Part shown: positions 47,612 through 59,207 of the stretch, one piece after another
How positions within the stretch are numbered: the stretch's first letter is position 1
Layout of the letters: every line of letters begins with the position of its first letter
Source of the DNA: Lojkania enalia
Taxonomy: Eukaryota; Ascomycota; Dothideomycetes; Pleosporales
Assembly: GCA_010094045.1 (NCBI GenBank)
Contig: ML986747.1
Coordinates: 1-64,000, forward strand
DNA: 64,000 bases
Direction: 5' to 3'
The notes under the pieces: generated by a model
The model's database searches: none
What the model saw: the letters and a program-made list of their open reading frames with translations, nothing else
Told to the model about the DNA's origin: nothing
Translations under genes and position numbers: made by a program

Positions 47612-49487
47612 TAACGTATAGTATAAGCGAGCTAATTACTTAAGCGAGCTAATTATAATGCTAAAACTCTATTAAAATCGCGATAATTATACTTTATAGT
47701 ATTATACTATAATTAACAACTATAGAATTAATTTAGAAAGAAGCTAGAATACAGCTTACACTCTAAACTCTTTAATAAGATATAATATTAACTATACGTT
47801 ATATTACATTAATCTATAATATCTTTTAAAGTATACTTAGTATATAAAAGCGAGAAACAGCTCTACAACACGATTACCGGCCTAATTTAATAAAGCTTAG
47901 TAAGACTGAGGAGTAGATGATTGTTTAATATATACTAGATCTAGATATAAGAGGATTTCCGCCGCAGCTTACTACTATTTAAGATATAGCTAATTTACTG
48001 CTAGCTGTACGCTCTACTAACTAGATTAGAAAGAACTGGGTAGAGAACTTTATTAAATATACGCTTAAGCTTAAAGTCAAATTTAATTAAAAGTACGACT
48101 ATTTAAGAGCTAAATGTAAGGATTCTAAGGTTATAAGAGGCTGGTTCTACCTTATATAGAATATAAAGGCTAAGTATAGTATTATTAATAAAGATATATA
48201 TAACTTCGACGAATTAAGCTTTATAATAAGTATAATATTGATAGAAGTAGTAGTTACTAGCTCTAAGAGACGGAATTAACTAAAGCAGCTCTAGCTAGAT
48301 AATTATAAGTAGACTATAGTTATCTAGGGTATTAATACGATAGGATAGGCGATACTACCTTTTATCATCTTTATAAGTATCTACTACCTCTCTGTATAGT
48401 ATAAAGAAGACGATATTCTACTAACCTAGGCTATATAGGTTACTGATAACGGTTAGACGATAAATAATATTAGTATTAAGTAGTTAAAGTACTTTAACAT
48501 ATATATAAAAGATTATACTATTAGTATATATTAATTATTAATTCTCGACGGCTATAAGAGCTACAACTCGCTTGAATTTAGGCAGCTCTATAAGGAAAAG
48601 AATATTATTACTCTCTATATACCTCTATATTCGTCGCATCTACTATAGCTACTAGATATAGGTTGTTCCTCGCCTTTAAAGACTGCGTACGGGTGTTAAG
48701 TCGAGTAGCTAATATGCGGTTATATTAACTATATTACGAAAATCGAGTTTTTATCCTACTTTAAAGCAGCTTTTAACGCAGTAATTATAAAGAGCAATAT
48801 TTTAAATAGCTTTTAAGATGCTAGTCTAGTTCTATTTAACCTAAATATAGTACTATTAAAGCTTAAAGTTTAACTATATATACTAATACCCTCTATAGTT
48901 AAAGATACCCCTTAGAAGTTAAAAATACTAAGTAATCCTATTAAATTTAGGTCTTAATCTATATACGTTTAATTAAGAGTTTAAAAGTATTTAAATAGCT
49001 TATCTACTTTAATAGTAGAGGCGTTTAAATAGTTTATAAAGGGTACTACGTATATAATATATAAAAACATACTATTACGCGCTTAAGTTACTAAGCTTTA
49101 AATAGCTAATAAGGCTGCTATATAATATTAATCGTATAAAAGAAAGCGTATATAAAAGAAAGGTAATCTAACGATTAAAGAAGGCGCTTAATTAACTACT
49201 CTAAAAGAGTTTAGTACTCGTACTAATAGAAAGAAGAGTAGAAAGAAGGCGCGTATTAATAGAGACTAGCCGACGTAAAGGTACTGTAGGTAGTATAGTA
49301 AAACTAGATATAACTTACAGACGTATAAAAATAATACTATAGATATAGAAGAATAGGCTACTATATTATATAGTATAATAGAATATAAGAAAGTATAATA
49401 TTTTACGAAAAGTAGTTGCGATTTTAGTATAGTCTTAATATTATAATTAGCTTGCTTAGGTAATTAGCTCGCTTGTACTATACGTTA
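47612..49487 (+). mobile_element. Fot-3: complete Fot/pogo transposon in Gyp2 integrase
   Basis: The element is 1876 bp with TA target copies at 47612-47613 and 49486-49487. The inverted repeats begin ACGTATAGTATAAGCGAGC and hold two direct copies of AAGCGAGCTAATTA within the first 40 bases, possible binding sites for the transposase. The Gyp2 integrase frame reads through when the element is removed. Confidence 0.95.
47722..49440 (+). pseudogene. Fot-3 transposase (Fot1/pogo, DDE_1), complete but RIP-inactivated
   Basis: Domains in order: an N-terminal helix-turn-helix (EARIQLTLxTL...) at about 47735-47850; a CENP-B/Tc5-like DNA-binding domain at about 47950-48110 (RGFPP..., KNWVENFIK); IYNFDELxFII at about 48200; DDE core with SDN-like residues at about 48440, LILDGYKSYNSLEF at about 48540-48580 and LYSSHLLxLLDI at about 48625; C-terminal basic tail and a zinc-knuckle pattern at about 49280-49325. 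The usual size is near 550 residues and the region fits. About one codon in ten is TAA/TAG. It would act in the nucleus. Confidence 0.9.
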
Positions 49488-50380
49488 ATATAAAGTACTA
49501 TAAAAGATAATTATAAATTAAAATACTAAGTTTACTTTAAAGTTCTAGTAAATAATTATAAACTTACTAGGAATTAAATATAAGATATCTATAGTATTTT
49601 ACCTATAGATAGATAGATAGATAGATAGAATAAATAAACTAAATAGTAGAATAATACTTATAATACGACCTTAATTATAGATAAAATAATTAGGTAATAC
49701 TACTACCTATAGTATAACCTATATATAATAGTATTATATATAGTATAACTAGAGTATTATTATTTATAGTATTCTATAGATATAAACTAAAAACTTATAA
49801 TACTTTAATTAAAGTAGTATTATATATATTTTAGATATAGAAATAAGTCGAGATTATTTAATAAATGTAAAACTTACTAAAGAAAGACTTCTAGTTTCTA
49901 TAATATACTATAAAAAAATACTATAATAAGAAATATAAACAACTACCTTACTTTAAGAAGGGAGAAAAAGTTTAGCTACTATAACGAAATATTTAAAGTA
50001 AATAACTAAGTAGTAAACTAGATTATATTAAAATTAGACTATAAAAGATTAAAGAATAAATATTACTCGTAAATTATTAACTTAAATTACTTATAACTAT
50101 AAAAATTTACCTAACCTTCTATATCGTACTTATAAAAAAAGTACCCTAAGACGCTAAACTAGTAATATATAATATAGACGTATATAAAAAAGACTAGAGA
50201 TAGAAAGTTGAGAAAATAATAAGATATATAATATAGAATAGTAAATAATACTATCTAATTAAATAGTTAGAAATAGATAAATATAGAAACTTATAGAATA
50301 ATATCTAGAAACTAGAAGAAAACCTTAGCCCTATAGTATTATAGGTATATTATAAAATCTAAATTTATAAAGAAAATTTA
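49488..50380 (+). pseudogene. Gyp2 integrase C-terminal part and chromodomain
   Basis: The integrase core resumes (KIIINQNTKFTLKF-like at about 49510). The HPQTDGQTER motif at about 49600-49640 has become a GATA run, reading IDRQIDRQ. The C-terminal integrase follows to about 50150. A chromodomain lies at about 50200-50350 (VEKIIRYI, KQYYLIK, NIxKLEENLSPIVL). Trp codons are TAG. Confidence 0.75.
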
Positions 50381-50403
50381 GAGATAGAGTAGTAGAATTA
50401 AAT

Positions 50404-50690
50404 AATATTAGCTATATTATAGGAGGCGACTCTACTTTAGAAAGGAGACCTACTTTATAATCTGCCTCTTCCTCTTCCTTAAACTACTCCTACATATATT
50501 TATAACCCTTTATCTACCTATATTTTACTTATTTGCGAATTTTCTAAAGACGTTAAATCTTTATATAAGCTGCTACTACTTTATTAAAAAGTTGTTCTAA
50601 CTCTTCTTAGGTTAGATAAATCTCCTTCTCTAGTTTTACAACTTTAGTATCCCTCTTTACTACTAGAAAGAATTAGGAACGAATTAGTAA
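50404..50690 (-). pseudogene. Antisense coiled-coil frame in Gyp2 3' region
   Basis: On the strand opposite pol, about 95 codons read as a charged coiled coil: VVKRDTKVVKLEKEIYLT, EELEQLFNKVVAAYIKI, KYRxIKGYKYM and FKEEEEADYKVGLLSK. The stops inside are TAA/TAG that could be former CAA/CAG/TGG. It occupies the same place and strand as the coiled-coil frame of Gyp3 (34097-34692), and both have an Ala/Ile-rich helix followed by Lys/Arg. A sense reading is also fairly open here, so this is less certain than in Gyp3. Between 50691 and 50827 I see nothing more. Confidence 0.42.
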
Positions 50691-50827
50691 TACGGGATTA
50701 TAATATATATATAATTTAAGTATTATAATCCGCATTATATAATAAACGTATATTAGTATAGAGGTATTTTAAATAATATAACTTTTTAAGTATCTTCTTC
50801 TTATCTACCTTATAAGTTAGCTTCTTA

Positions 50828-52700
50828 TAACGTACAGTACAAGCAAGCTGATTACCCAAGCGAGCTGATTATAATGCTAAAACTATACTAAAATCGCGAC
50901 TACTTTTCGTAAAATATTATACTTTCTTATATTCTATTATACTATATAGTATAGTAGCCTATTCTTCTATATCTATAGTATTATTTTTACACGTCCGCGA
51001 GTTATATCTAGCCTTACTATACTACCTATAACGCCTTTAAGTCAGCTGGCCTCTATTAACGCGCGCCTTCTTCCTACCCTTCTTCCTATTAGTACGAGCG
51101 CTAAACTCTTTTAGAGTAGTTAATTAAGCGCCTTCTTTAATTATTAGGTTACCTTCCTATATACGCTTTCTTTTATATGATCGATGTTGTATAGCGGCTT
51201 TATTAGCTGCTTAAAGCTTAGTAACCTAAGCGCGTAATAGTACGTTTTTATATATTATATATACAGCACCCTTTATAAACTATTTAAACGCCTCTATTAT
51301 TAAAGTAGATAAGCTATTTAGGTGCTTTTAAACTCTTAATTAAACGTACGTAGATTAAGACCCAAATTTAATAGGATTACTTAGTATTTTTAACTTCTAA
51401 GAGGTATCTTTAACTATAGAGAGTATTAGTATATGTAGTTAAACTTTAAGCTTTAATAATACTATATCTAGGTTAAATAGAATTAGGCTAGCGCTTTAAA
51501 AACTATTTAGGATATTACTCTTTATAATTGCTGCGTTAAAAGCTGCTTTAAAGTAGGATAAGAACTCGATTTTTATAATATAGTTAATATAACTGCATAT
51601 TAGCTACTTAACTTAACGCCTATACGCAGTCTTTAAAGGCGAGAAACAACCTATATCTAGTAGCTATAATAGGTACGATAAATGTAGAGGTATATAGAGA
51701 GTAATAATATTCTTTTCCTTATAGAGCTGCCTGAATTTAAGCAAGTTATAGCTCTTATAGCTGTTGAGAATTAGCAATTAATATATACTAATAGTACAAT
51801 CCTTTATATACGCGTTAAAGTGCTTTAACTACTTAATACTAATATTATTTATCGTCCAGCCGTTATCAGTAACCTATATAGCCCAGGTTGGTAGAATATC
51901 ATCTTCTTTATATTATATAGAGAGGTGGTAGGTGCTTATAAAGATAATAAAAGGTAGTATTACCTATCCTATCGCGTTAATATCCTAGATAACTATAGTC
52001 TACTTATAATTGTCTGGCTGGAGCTGCTTTAGTTAATTCCGTCTCTTAGAGCTAGTAACTACTACTTCTATCGATATTACGCCTATTATAAAGCCTAATT
52101 TATTAAAGTTGTACGTGTTTTTATTAATAATACTATACTTAGCCTTTATATTTTATATAAGGTAGAACCAGCCTTCTATAACCTTAGGATCCTTATATTT
52201 AGCTCTTAAATAGTCGTACTTTCAATTAAATTTAACCTTAAGCTTAGGTATACGTTTAATAAAGTTCTCTACCTAGTTCTTTCTAACCTAGCTAGTAGAG
52301 CGCGCAACTAGCAGTAAATTGGCTATATTTTAAATAGTAGTAAGCCGCGGCGGAAATCCTCTTATATTTAGATCTAGTATATACTAAACAATTATCTACT
52401 CCTTAGTCTTACTAAGCTTTATTAAATTAGGCCGGCAATCGTATTATAGAGCTGTTCCTTACCTTCGTATACTAAGTATACTTTAGGAGATATTATAGAT
52501 TGATATAACATAACGTATAGTTAGTATTACGTTTTATTAAAGAGTTTAGAGTATAAGCTGTATTTTAGCTTCTTTCTAAATTGATTCTATAGTTGTTAGT
52601 TATAGTATAATACTGTAAAGTATAATTATCGCGATTTTAGTAGAGTTTTAATATTATAATCAGCTCGCTTGGGTGATTAGCTCGCTTATACTATACGTTA
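50828..52700 (-). mobile_element. Fot-4: complete Fot/pogo transposon in Gyp2 3' region
   Basis: The element is 1873 bp with TA copies at 50828-50829 and 52699-52700. The left inverted repeat begins ACGTACAGTACAAGC and the right end matches the other copies. Confidence 0.94.
50875..52590 (-). pseudogene. Fot-4 transposase, RIP-inactivated
   Basis: It is the same protein as Fot-3 on the minus strand. The zinc-knuckle end lies near 51000-51050 and the DDE blocks near 51690-51860. Stops are frequent. Confidence 0.85.
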
Positions 52701-52898
52701 GGAATACTAGGAATAAGGTATAATAATCTCGTCTAAGTAGTCTATATAATTAGTATAATAGTATCTACCTAGAGTTAAATAATAAAGAGGAGGTATTAGA
52801 AATATATATAGTATCAGCGAAGATAGTATACTAACTCTATTATATACTAGATTAGAATAGGAAAACTCTTAAGCTAAGAACTTAGAAGGGGAAGGTAG
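52701..52898 (+). other. Gyp2 end of 3' region with polypurine tract
   Basis: This is non-coding sequence behind Fot-4. It ends with the tract AGAAGGGGAAGGTAG at 52884-52898, directly before the 3' LTR. Confidence 0.75.
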
Positions 52899-53232
52899 TA
52901 TTATAGATACCTTTATAAGAATCCCTATACTAGACCTAATTAAAGTTTAGAACTCTATATAATTAGAAGAATAAAACTAATATAAAATATATAATACGTT
53001 TAATAGTTTAGTTAATTAAGTAACTAAGTAAGAAGGAATAGTAAGAAAACTAAATTATATTTAACAACCCTATAATTCTAACTTTTATAGCTTCTTATAG
53101 TTAACTTAAATATCCTTCGTATACTCTACTTACGTACTTCTATTATAAGTCTATAAGAATAATCCTTCTATAATATATAATTACTTTTAGTTATTATTCT
53201 ATTCTACACCTAGTTAATTAGAAGCTATTATA
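52899..53232 (+). repeat. Gyp2 3' LTR
   Basis: The LTR is 334 bp, TATTATAGATAC...GCTATTATA. It pairs with 26992-27359 and lacks that copy's 34-bp expansion. CTAGA follows at 53233-53237. Confidence 0.92.
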
Positions 53233-54591
53233 CTAGATCTTTAAATAGGAATTTTTAAATTAATTTTATATTAAAGCTAGTTATTAATATATTATTTAAA
53301 GCCTACGACTTAGTTATATATATTAAATATTAAATTCTATTAAGTTAGGATATCTCTTATTATAGATAGCTAGTATTTAAATAGTAGAGAGCCTTATAAA
53401 GTAATAGAACGCTTATAGTACTATAGTAATTAAATAATTACTTTATAAATAGCGCGAATCTAACTAGAAATTAGTATATAATAACTATAATAACTAACTA
53501 TAATAAAAAGCTATACTTTATAAAGAGAATTTAGAATAGAAATCTATAACTAGATCTTATTTATATTATATTACTATAAAATTCCTCTATCTTCTATCTC
53601 TTTAGAGGGTACAAACTTAAGATAGTAAATAATTTCCTAAATAATAAGATTAATAATATAAGTAAGATATAGAATTGTATTCTTCTTATAATTTTATTTA
53701 ATACTATCTTTACGTAGTTTCTCTTATATTATATATATAAGTATACTATTATTAGTAGTATTATTATAGGTAGTTACTAGCAATTATTATTATATATTTA
53801 TATTTAATAGAATATATAGTACTTCTATTACTATAGAAGTACTAGTATAGCTTCCTCGAATAGGGATAAAATTAAGTAGTCTCTTATAGAACTTCTAGTC
53901 CTAATTAATATAGTACTCTTTTACTATAAGAAAACTAAGGTAGTTCTTTATAAACTAGGTATTAAACGCGATTAATATCTTTATACTTTAGCTAAGATTA
54001 TATAAAAGAGAGAACTAAACTATTATAATCTTATACTTAAATAATCCTATAAAACTAAATCGGCTAATTAATATAGTATCTAGTTAGAGGAACTAAACGA
54101 ATTATTAAAAGAATAGGTAATCTACTATTTAAAAAGACTAGTTATTATTAATAATAATACGAACTAGTTTATATTTAAAGGTACTAGTAGAGTATAATAG
54201 TATAATTAAATATTTATTATTAGGAGGCCTAGCTATAAATATATAGAACTTATTATATTTAGAAGCTAGAGTTCTTAGATAGGCCTAAGATCTAAGATAA
54301 TTTATTAGATACTTTATACTATTATAATTCTTATTTAAATATATAAGTTAAAAGTTATAGTAATAATAGAATATAAATAGGTAACTATTTAGAAATTATA
54401 TAGCTTTTCTAAATTATCTCTAGATCTTACTATAATAAGTAGCTAAATTCTACCTTAGTTTATTAAATATATTTAAAAGGTCCCAAACTTATAGTATTAA
54501 TTTCTACTATATTATTTAAATATTAATAAGCTCTATTACTTTCTATCTTTCTCTTTATTCTTTATCCGCGGATATATAATTAGCTAATAAG
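53233..54591. other. H, right part: unidentified degenerate sequence
   Basis: It continues H after the Gyp2 target duplication. Strongly RIP-mutated and TA-rich. Plus-strand frames broken only by TAA/TAG are readable (for example around 53990-54250), but I recognise no domain. It ends at the Gyp1-b LTR; the five bases before that LTR are ATAAG (54587-54591). Confidence 0.5.
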
Positions 54592-54870
54592 TATAATAAT
54601 ATAAAGAAATCGTTCTACGAAAAGCTTTATATATAACTTTATCCTAAAGCTTTTTACTTATCTTATTCTACCCCTAGTTCCACCTCTTTTCTTATCTATA
54701 TATAATTATATACTTTCTTATAAATAGTTTTATAGTTTTTCTATATTCTTTTATATAAGGCTTATAAGTGTTAATAGAATTCCTAGGTTCCTAAACCCCT
54801 ATATACTCTTATATACCTCTAAGTAGATTTATACTATATTTAGATCTATTATCTTATCTATACTATTATA
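54592..54870 (+). repeat. Gyp1-b 5' LTR
   Basis: The LTR is 279 bp, TATAATAATATAAAG...CTATTATA, the same length as 4184-4462 and 15729-16007. Gyp1 internal sequence follows directly, which makes it a 5' LTR and not a solo one. Confidence 0.9.
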
Positions 54871-55208
54871 TTATATAGAAAGACTTAATACTACTAGTAA
54901 TAGCCTCTTTAATAATATTATATTAATTATTTATTTAATTGTATCTAAGTTTAAAATATACCTAATTTAGTTTAGATTATAATACTTATATACTATTATA
55001 TTAAATTATTTAATTATTTAAATAGAATTTTAAAAACCTTCTATTAATTAAAGTTTTTAAGTTTAGAACTTCCTATCTTCTATAATTAGAATTATCTTTA
55101 GAAAAGCTATATAGAATATACCTAGGTAGAAACTTAGAGACTACTAATAACCTATTAGAATTAGAGGTAACCGCTAATATCTAACTATAATTTACCTTCT
55201 AATTCCTA
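54871..55208 (+). other. Gyp1-b leader and start of gag region
   Basis: From about 54989 it matches 1541-1760 of Gyp1-a; 54871-54988 has no counterpart in the window because Gyp1-a is hidden there by Fot-1. No clear primer-binding site remains after RIP. Confidence 0.75.
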
Positions 55209-57084
55209 TAATATAAAGTACAAGCGAGCTAATTATCTAAACGAGCTGATTATAATACTAAAACCCTACTAAAATCGCTATAATTATACTTTATACTATT
55301 ATATTATAACTAATAACTATAGAATTAATTTAGAAAGAAGCTAGAATATAGCTTATATTTTAAGCTTTTTAATAAAATATAATACTAACTATACGTCGCG
55401 TTATATTAATCTATAATATCTCCTAAAGTATACTTAGTATATAAAGGTAAGAAATAGCTCTATAACGCGATTACCAGCCTAATTTAATAAAGCTTAGTAA
55501 GACTAAGAAGTTGGTAATTATTTAGTATATACTAGATCTAAATATAAGAGAATTTCCGCTGCAGCTTACTACTATTTAAAATATAGCTAATTTACTGCTA
55601 GCTATACGCTCTACTAGCTAGATTAGAAAGAACTAGATAGAAAACTTTATTAAACGTACGCCTACGCTTAAGGTTAAATTTAATTAAAAGTACAACTATT
55701 TAAAAACTAAATATAAGGATCCTAAGGTTATAGAAAACTAGTTCTACCTTATATAGAATATAAAGGCTAAAAATAGTATAATTAATAAAAATATATATAA
55801 CTTCAATAAATTAAACTTTATAATAGGCGTAAGATTAATAGAAATAGTAGTTATTAGCTTTAAGAGATAGAATCGACTAAAGCAGCTCTAATTAGGTAAT
55901 CGCGAGTAGGCTACAGTTATCTAGGGTATTAACGCGATAGGATAGATAATACTACTTTTTATTATCTTTATAGGCATCTACTACCTCTCTATATAATATA
56001 AAGAAGATGATATTCTACTAACCTAGGCTATATAGGTTACTAATAACAGTTGGACGATAAATAATATTAGTATTAAATAGTTAAAGTACTTTAACGTATA
56101 TATAAAAGATTATACTATTAGTATATATTAATTACTAATTCTCGATAGCTATAAGAGCTATAACTTACTTGAATTTAGGTAGCTTTACGAGGAAAAGAAT
56201 ATTATTACTCTTTATATACTTCTATATTTGTTATACCTACTACAGCTATTAGATATAGATTGTTTCTCGCTTTTAAAGACTACGTACGGGCGCTAAGTCG
56301 AGTAGCTGATATACGGTTATATTAACTATATTACAAAAATCGAGTTCTTACTCTATTTTAAAGTAGCTTTTAATATAGCAATTATAAAGAGTAATATTCT
56401 AAGTAGCTTTCGAGGTGCTAGTCTAATTCTATTTAATCTAGATATAGTACTATTAAAGCTTAAAGTTCGACTATATATACTAATACCCCCTTTAGTTGAA
56501 GATACCTTTTAGAAGTTAAAAATACTAAGTAATCCTATTAAATTTGAATTTTAATCTATATACGTTCGATTAAAAGTTTAAAAGTACCTAAATAGCTTAC
56601 CTACTTTAATAGTAGAGGCGTTTAAATAGGTTATAAAGGGTGCTGTATATATAATATATAAAAACGTACTATTATATACTTAGGTTGCTAAGCTTTAAGC
56701 AGCTAATAAAGCTACTATATAACGTCGATCGTATAAAAGAAAGCGTGTATAAAAGGAAGGTAATCTAATAATTAAAGAAGGCGCTTAATTAACTACTCTA
56801 AAAGAGTTTAACGCTTATATTAATAGGAAGAAGAGTAGAAAGAAGGCGCGTATTAATAGAGACTAGCCGACTTAAAGGCGCTGCAGGTAGTATAGCGAGG
56901 CTGGGCATAACTCGCGGACGTATAAAAATGATGCTATAGATATAGAAGAATAGGCTACTATACTATATAGTATAATAGAATATAAGAAAGTATAATATTT
57001 TGCGAAAAGTAGTTGCGATTTTAGTATAGTTTTAGCATTATAATCAGCTCGCTTGGGTGATTAGCTCGCTTATACTATACGTTA
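55209..57084 (+). mobile_element. Fot-5: complete Fot/pogo transposon in Gyp1-b
   Basis: The element is 1876 bp with TA at 55209-55210 and 57083-57084. The empty site exists in Gyp1-a (about 1755-1765, CCTATACTAG), which proves insertion with TA duplication. The first bases of the left repeat are altered (ATATAAAGTACAAGC for ACGTACAGTACAAGC). Confidence 0.95.
55319..57037 (+). pseudogene. Fot-5 transposase, RIP-inactivated
   Basis: The same domain order as Fot-3. The zinc knuckle at 56882-56923 keeps two of four ligands (C, Y, H, Y), more than Fot-1. Stops are numerous. Confidence 0.86.
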
Positions 57085-57691
57085 CTAGAATTAATATATA
57101 TATAAGTTATAGTAAGAGTAAACTTCTATCTATATATATAGAACAACTATTACCTTTTATAGAAAGCCCTATAATAGGTAGACCCCTCTCTATAGGGCTT
57201 ATAGTAAAGAACCTATCTAATTTAGAGGAAAATTAAAATAAACTAACCTATAAGAAATAAATCGCAATTTTATAAGAGGAAATTATATGCTTAATATAAT
57301 AGAGAACTATTAGTTCTAATTAACCTCTATAAACTACTAAATTAGTACTAATAATATACTAAGAAACTTTTATAACTCCTTTAGTAAGAAACTTCTTAGC
57401 TACTCTTAAGTCTTCTTAAATCTATCTTACTAAATATACGCCTAAGATTAAAAATCTTATAAATAGTAGTAAACCTATATTTAAATAATAGTAAACTTTA
57501 ATTCTAGACCAACTTAAAATTAATATAGATTACTATTAGATAGAGTATATATATAGAGTATTAGTATAGAGATATACTTCTAGTACTATAAAAGAGTATC
57601 TAGAGCTAAAATATCTAGCTAAATTAGACTAGTATTAGTTTAAGAATATTAAAGAAATAATTTTACTTCTATAATTATATTTTATTATAGA
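57085..57691 (+). pseudogene. Gyp1-b gag, truncated
   Basis: It aligns with 1761-2375 of Gyp1-a, differing almost only by transitions, and ends at ATAGA where Gyp1-c inserted (Gyp1-a reads ATAGG there). Confidence 0.82.
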
Positions 57692-57969
57692 TATAATAGT
57701 ATAGGTAAGATAATAGGTCCGAATGCGGTACGAATCTACTTAGAGGTATATAGAAGTGTGTAGGGATTAGGGACCTAGGAATTCTATTAACACCTATAGG
57801 CCTTATACGAAAGGATATTAAAGAACTACCAAGCTACTTATAAGGGAGTATATAACTATATACGGAAGGGAAAAGGGGTAGAACCGGGGGTAGGATAAGA
57901 TAAGTAAAAAGCTTTAGGATAAGATTGTATATAAAGCTTTTCGTAGAACGATTTCTTTGTATTATTATA
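57692..57969 (-). repeat. Gyp1-c 3' LTR
   Basis: The LTR is 278 bp; on the plus strand it runs TATAATAGTATAGG...TATTATTATA. It keeps many C and G (GGGGGTAGG), so it is among the less mutated Gyp1 LTRs. Confidence 0.92.
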
Positions 57970-57984
57970 CTACCCCCCTTCTTA
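57970..57984 (-). promoter_or_regulatory. Gyp1-c polypurine tract
   Basis: CTACCCCCCTTCTTA on the plus strand is the complement of the tract before the Gyp1-a 3' LTR. Confidence 0.75.
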
Positions 57985-58513
57985 TAGGCTAATAGTCCCT
58001 ATCTATACTGGTTCGGGAGGGAATTGGGGCTATTATAAATAGGTTCTAGTATAAAGAAATTTCTTTAAGGAGGTATTTACTAGTAAGAGCTAATACGCGT
58101 AGTTGCCTATAGAGATACATTTATTAACGTAATATTAAGTAAGGTTTTTTTTTTGCGGTAAGTGTAATTAACCTATATATCAGCTAGTAATTACTATTAT
58201 AACGGTTTATTAATATTACAATTTCGTCGCGTATAGTAACAAGTATTTACTAGCTTTAGTATATTACCAGGTCGTTATTAACTAAGCTTTCTTAACTAAA
58301 TAACAACTTCTACTCCATATATATTATTATACGTCCTTAGAACCGTTAATTAATAAAGTATTATTAACGCCTTTTAGAAAAAATTAATTAATATACTACT
58401 CTACCTACCTTCTAGAGCCTCTTTAAAAGTCTTCTAGATTATCTACCTTTAGGCTATATACGCGCTCGCCCGTAGGTAGTATATAATATTTTTCTTTCAG
58501 TCTCTAAGATTAA
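57985..58513 (-). other. Gyp1-c 3' region, non-coding part
   Basis: It matches 15184-15714 of Gyp1-a in reverse and carries a T9 run at about 58147. Nothing else recognised. Confidence 0.6.
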
Positions 58514-59035
58514 AAAAATGCGAGTATTATACCTTATAAAATAAAAAGTACAACCCTATACAAATCGTATTTAATACTAGTAGGATAGTTACTACTAACG
58601 TACTTATAAATCCCCTCCTACTATAAGGAGGAGTTTCTAGTCCTCCGGGGCTATCTTAAATTATAGACGGCGGCCTGATATATAGAAGATAAGAAGGATA
58701 AAAAGGTAGCCTTTAAGGCTATTTTAGAGTCCGCTTATAGTCTAGCGCTTATAGCTTAGGTTATAAAAAGTTAAGAAGATAGCCTTCTTACAGCTAGTAT
58801 CTAAGTAGCTTCGTTCTACTAGAGTACTAAGTTACTCTATTAGGTTTCAGCTCTAAAGGCTCTAGTATCTAGCCTTTAGGCTGATATTACGGCGCTCTTA
58901 AGTAGCTAAGGATAAGATAGGGGAGGTTTAAGGGGAGTCCGGAGGGAAGAAAGGGGAAGGAGGGTAGAAGAGAAGAGGACTAGAGAAGTATCTAATAACC
59001 TGCTATTAGACCCTCCGGATTTTATAGAGGAGTAA
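58514..59035 (+). pseudogene. Candidate antisense frame in Gyp1-c 3' region
   Basis: This is the counterpart of 12564-13083 (minus) in Gyp1-a: similar residues and the same terminal TAA after two Glu codons. Its last third is Arg/Glu-rich (GVRREERGRRVEEKRTREVSN). The two copies differ nearly only by transitions, so codon-position evidence is lacking. No family recognised. Confidence 0.32.
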
Positions 59036-59207
59036 TTTCGGGCCTATACTTTAGTTTTTAAAATCTACTACTTAACTCTTATACGCTATTATCTACTAGA
59101 TAATCTATATTTTCTATACTATCTTTATATATCTTAATCTATTTAGTTAGAGCTCTTAGAGGTTTTAGGTAATTTAGATACTTATTATAAAAAGCTTTTA
59201 GCTTATA
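59036..59207 (-). pseudogene. Gyp1-c chromodomain C-terminal end
   Basis: The minus strand reads YKLKAFYNKYLNYLK, the end of the Gyp1 chromodomain (compare YKLKAFYNKY in Gyp1-a). It is cut at TTATA (59203-59207), next to the Gyp4 LTR. Confidence 0.75.

Larger units (their letters stand above)
26992..53232 (+). mobile_element. Gyp2: Ty3/gypsy chromovirus, full length but split by three elements
   Basis: LTRs of 368 and 334 bp enclose gag, protease, RT, RNase H, integrase and chromodomain on the plus strand. A perfect target duplication CTAGA (26987-26991 and 53233-53237) proves that both LTRs belong to one insertion although 26 kb apart. Inside it lie Cop4 (28195-43860), Fot-3 (47612-49487) and Fot-4 (50828-52700). 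Without them it would be about 6.8 kb, a normal gypsy length. Confidence 0.93.
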
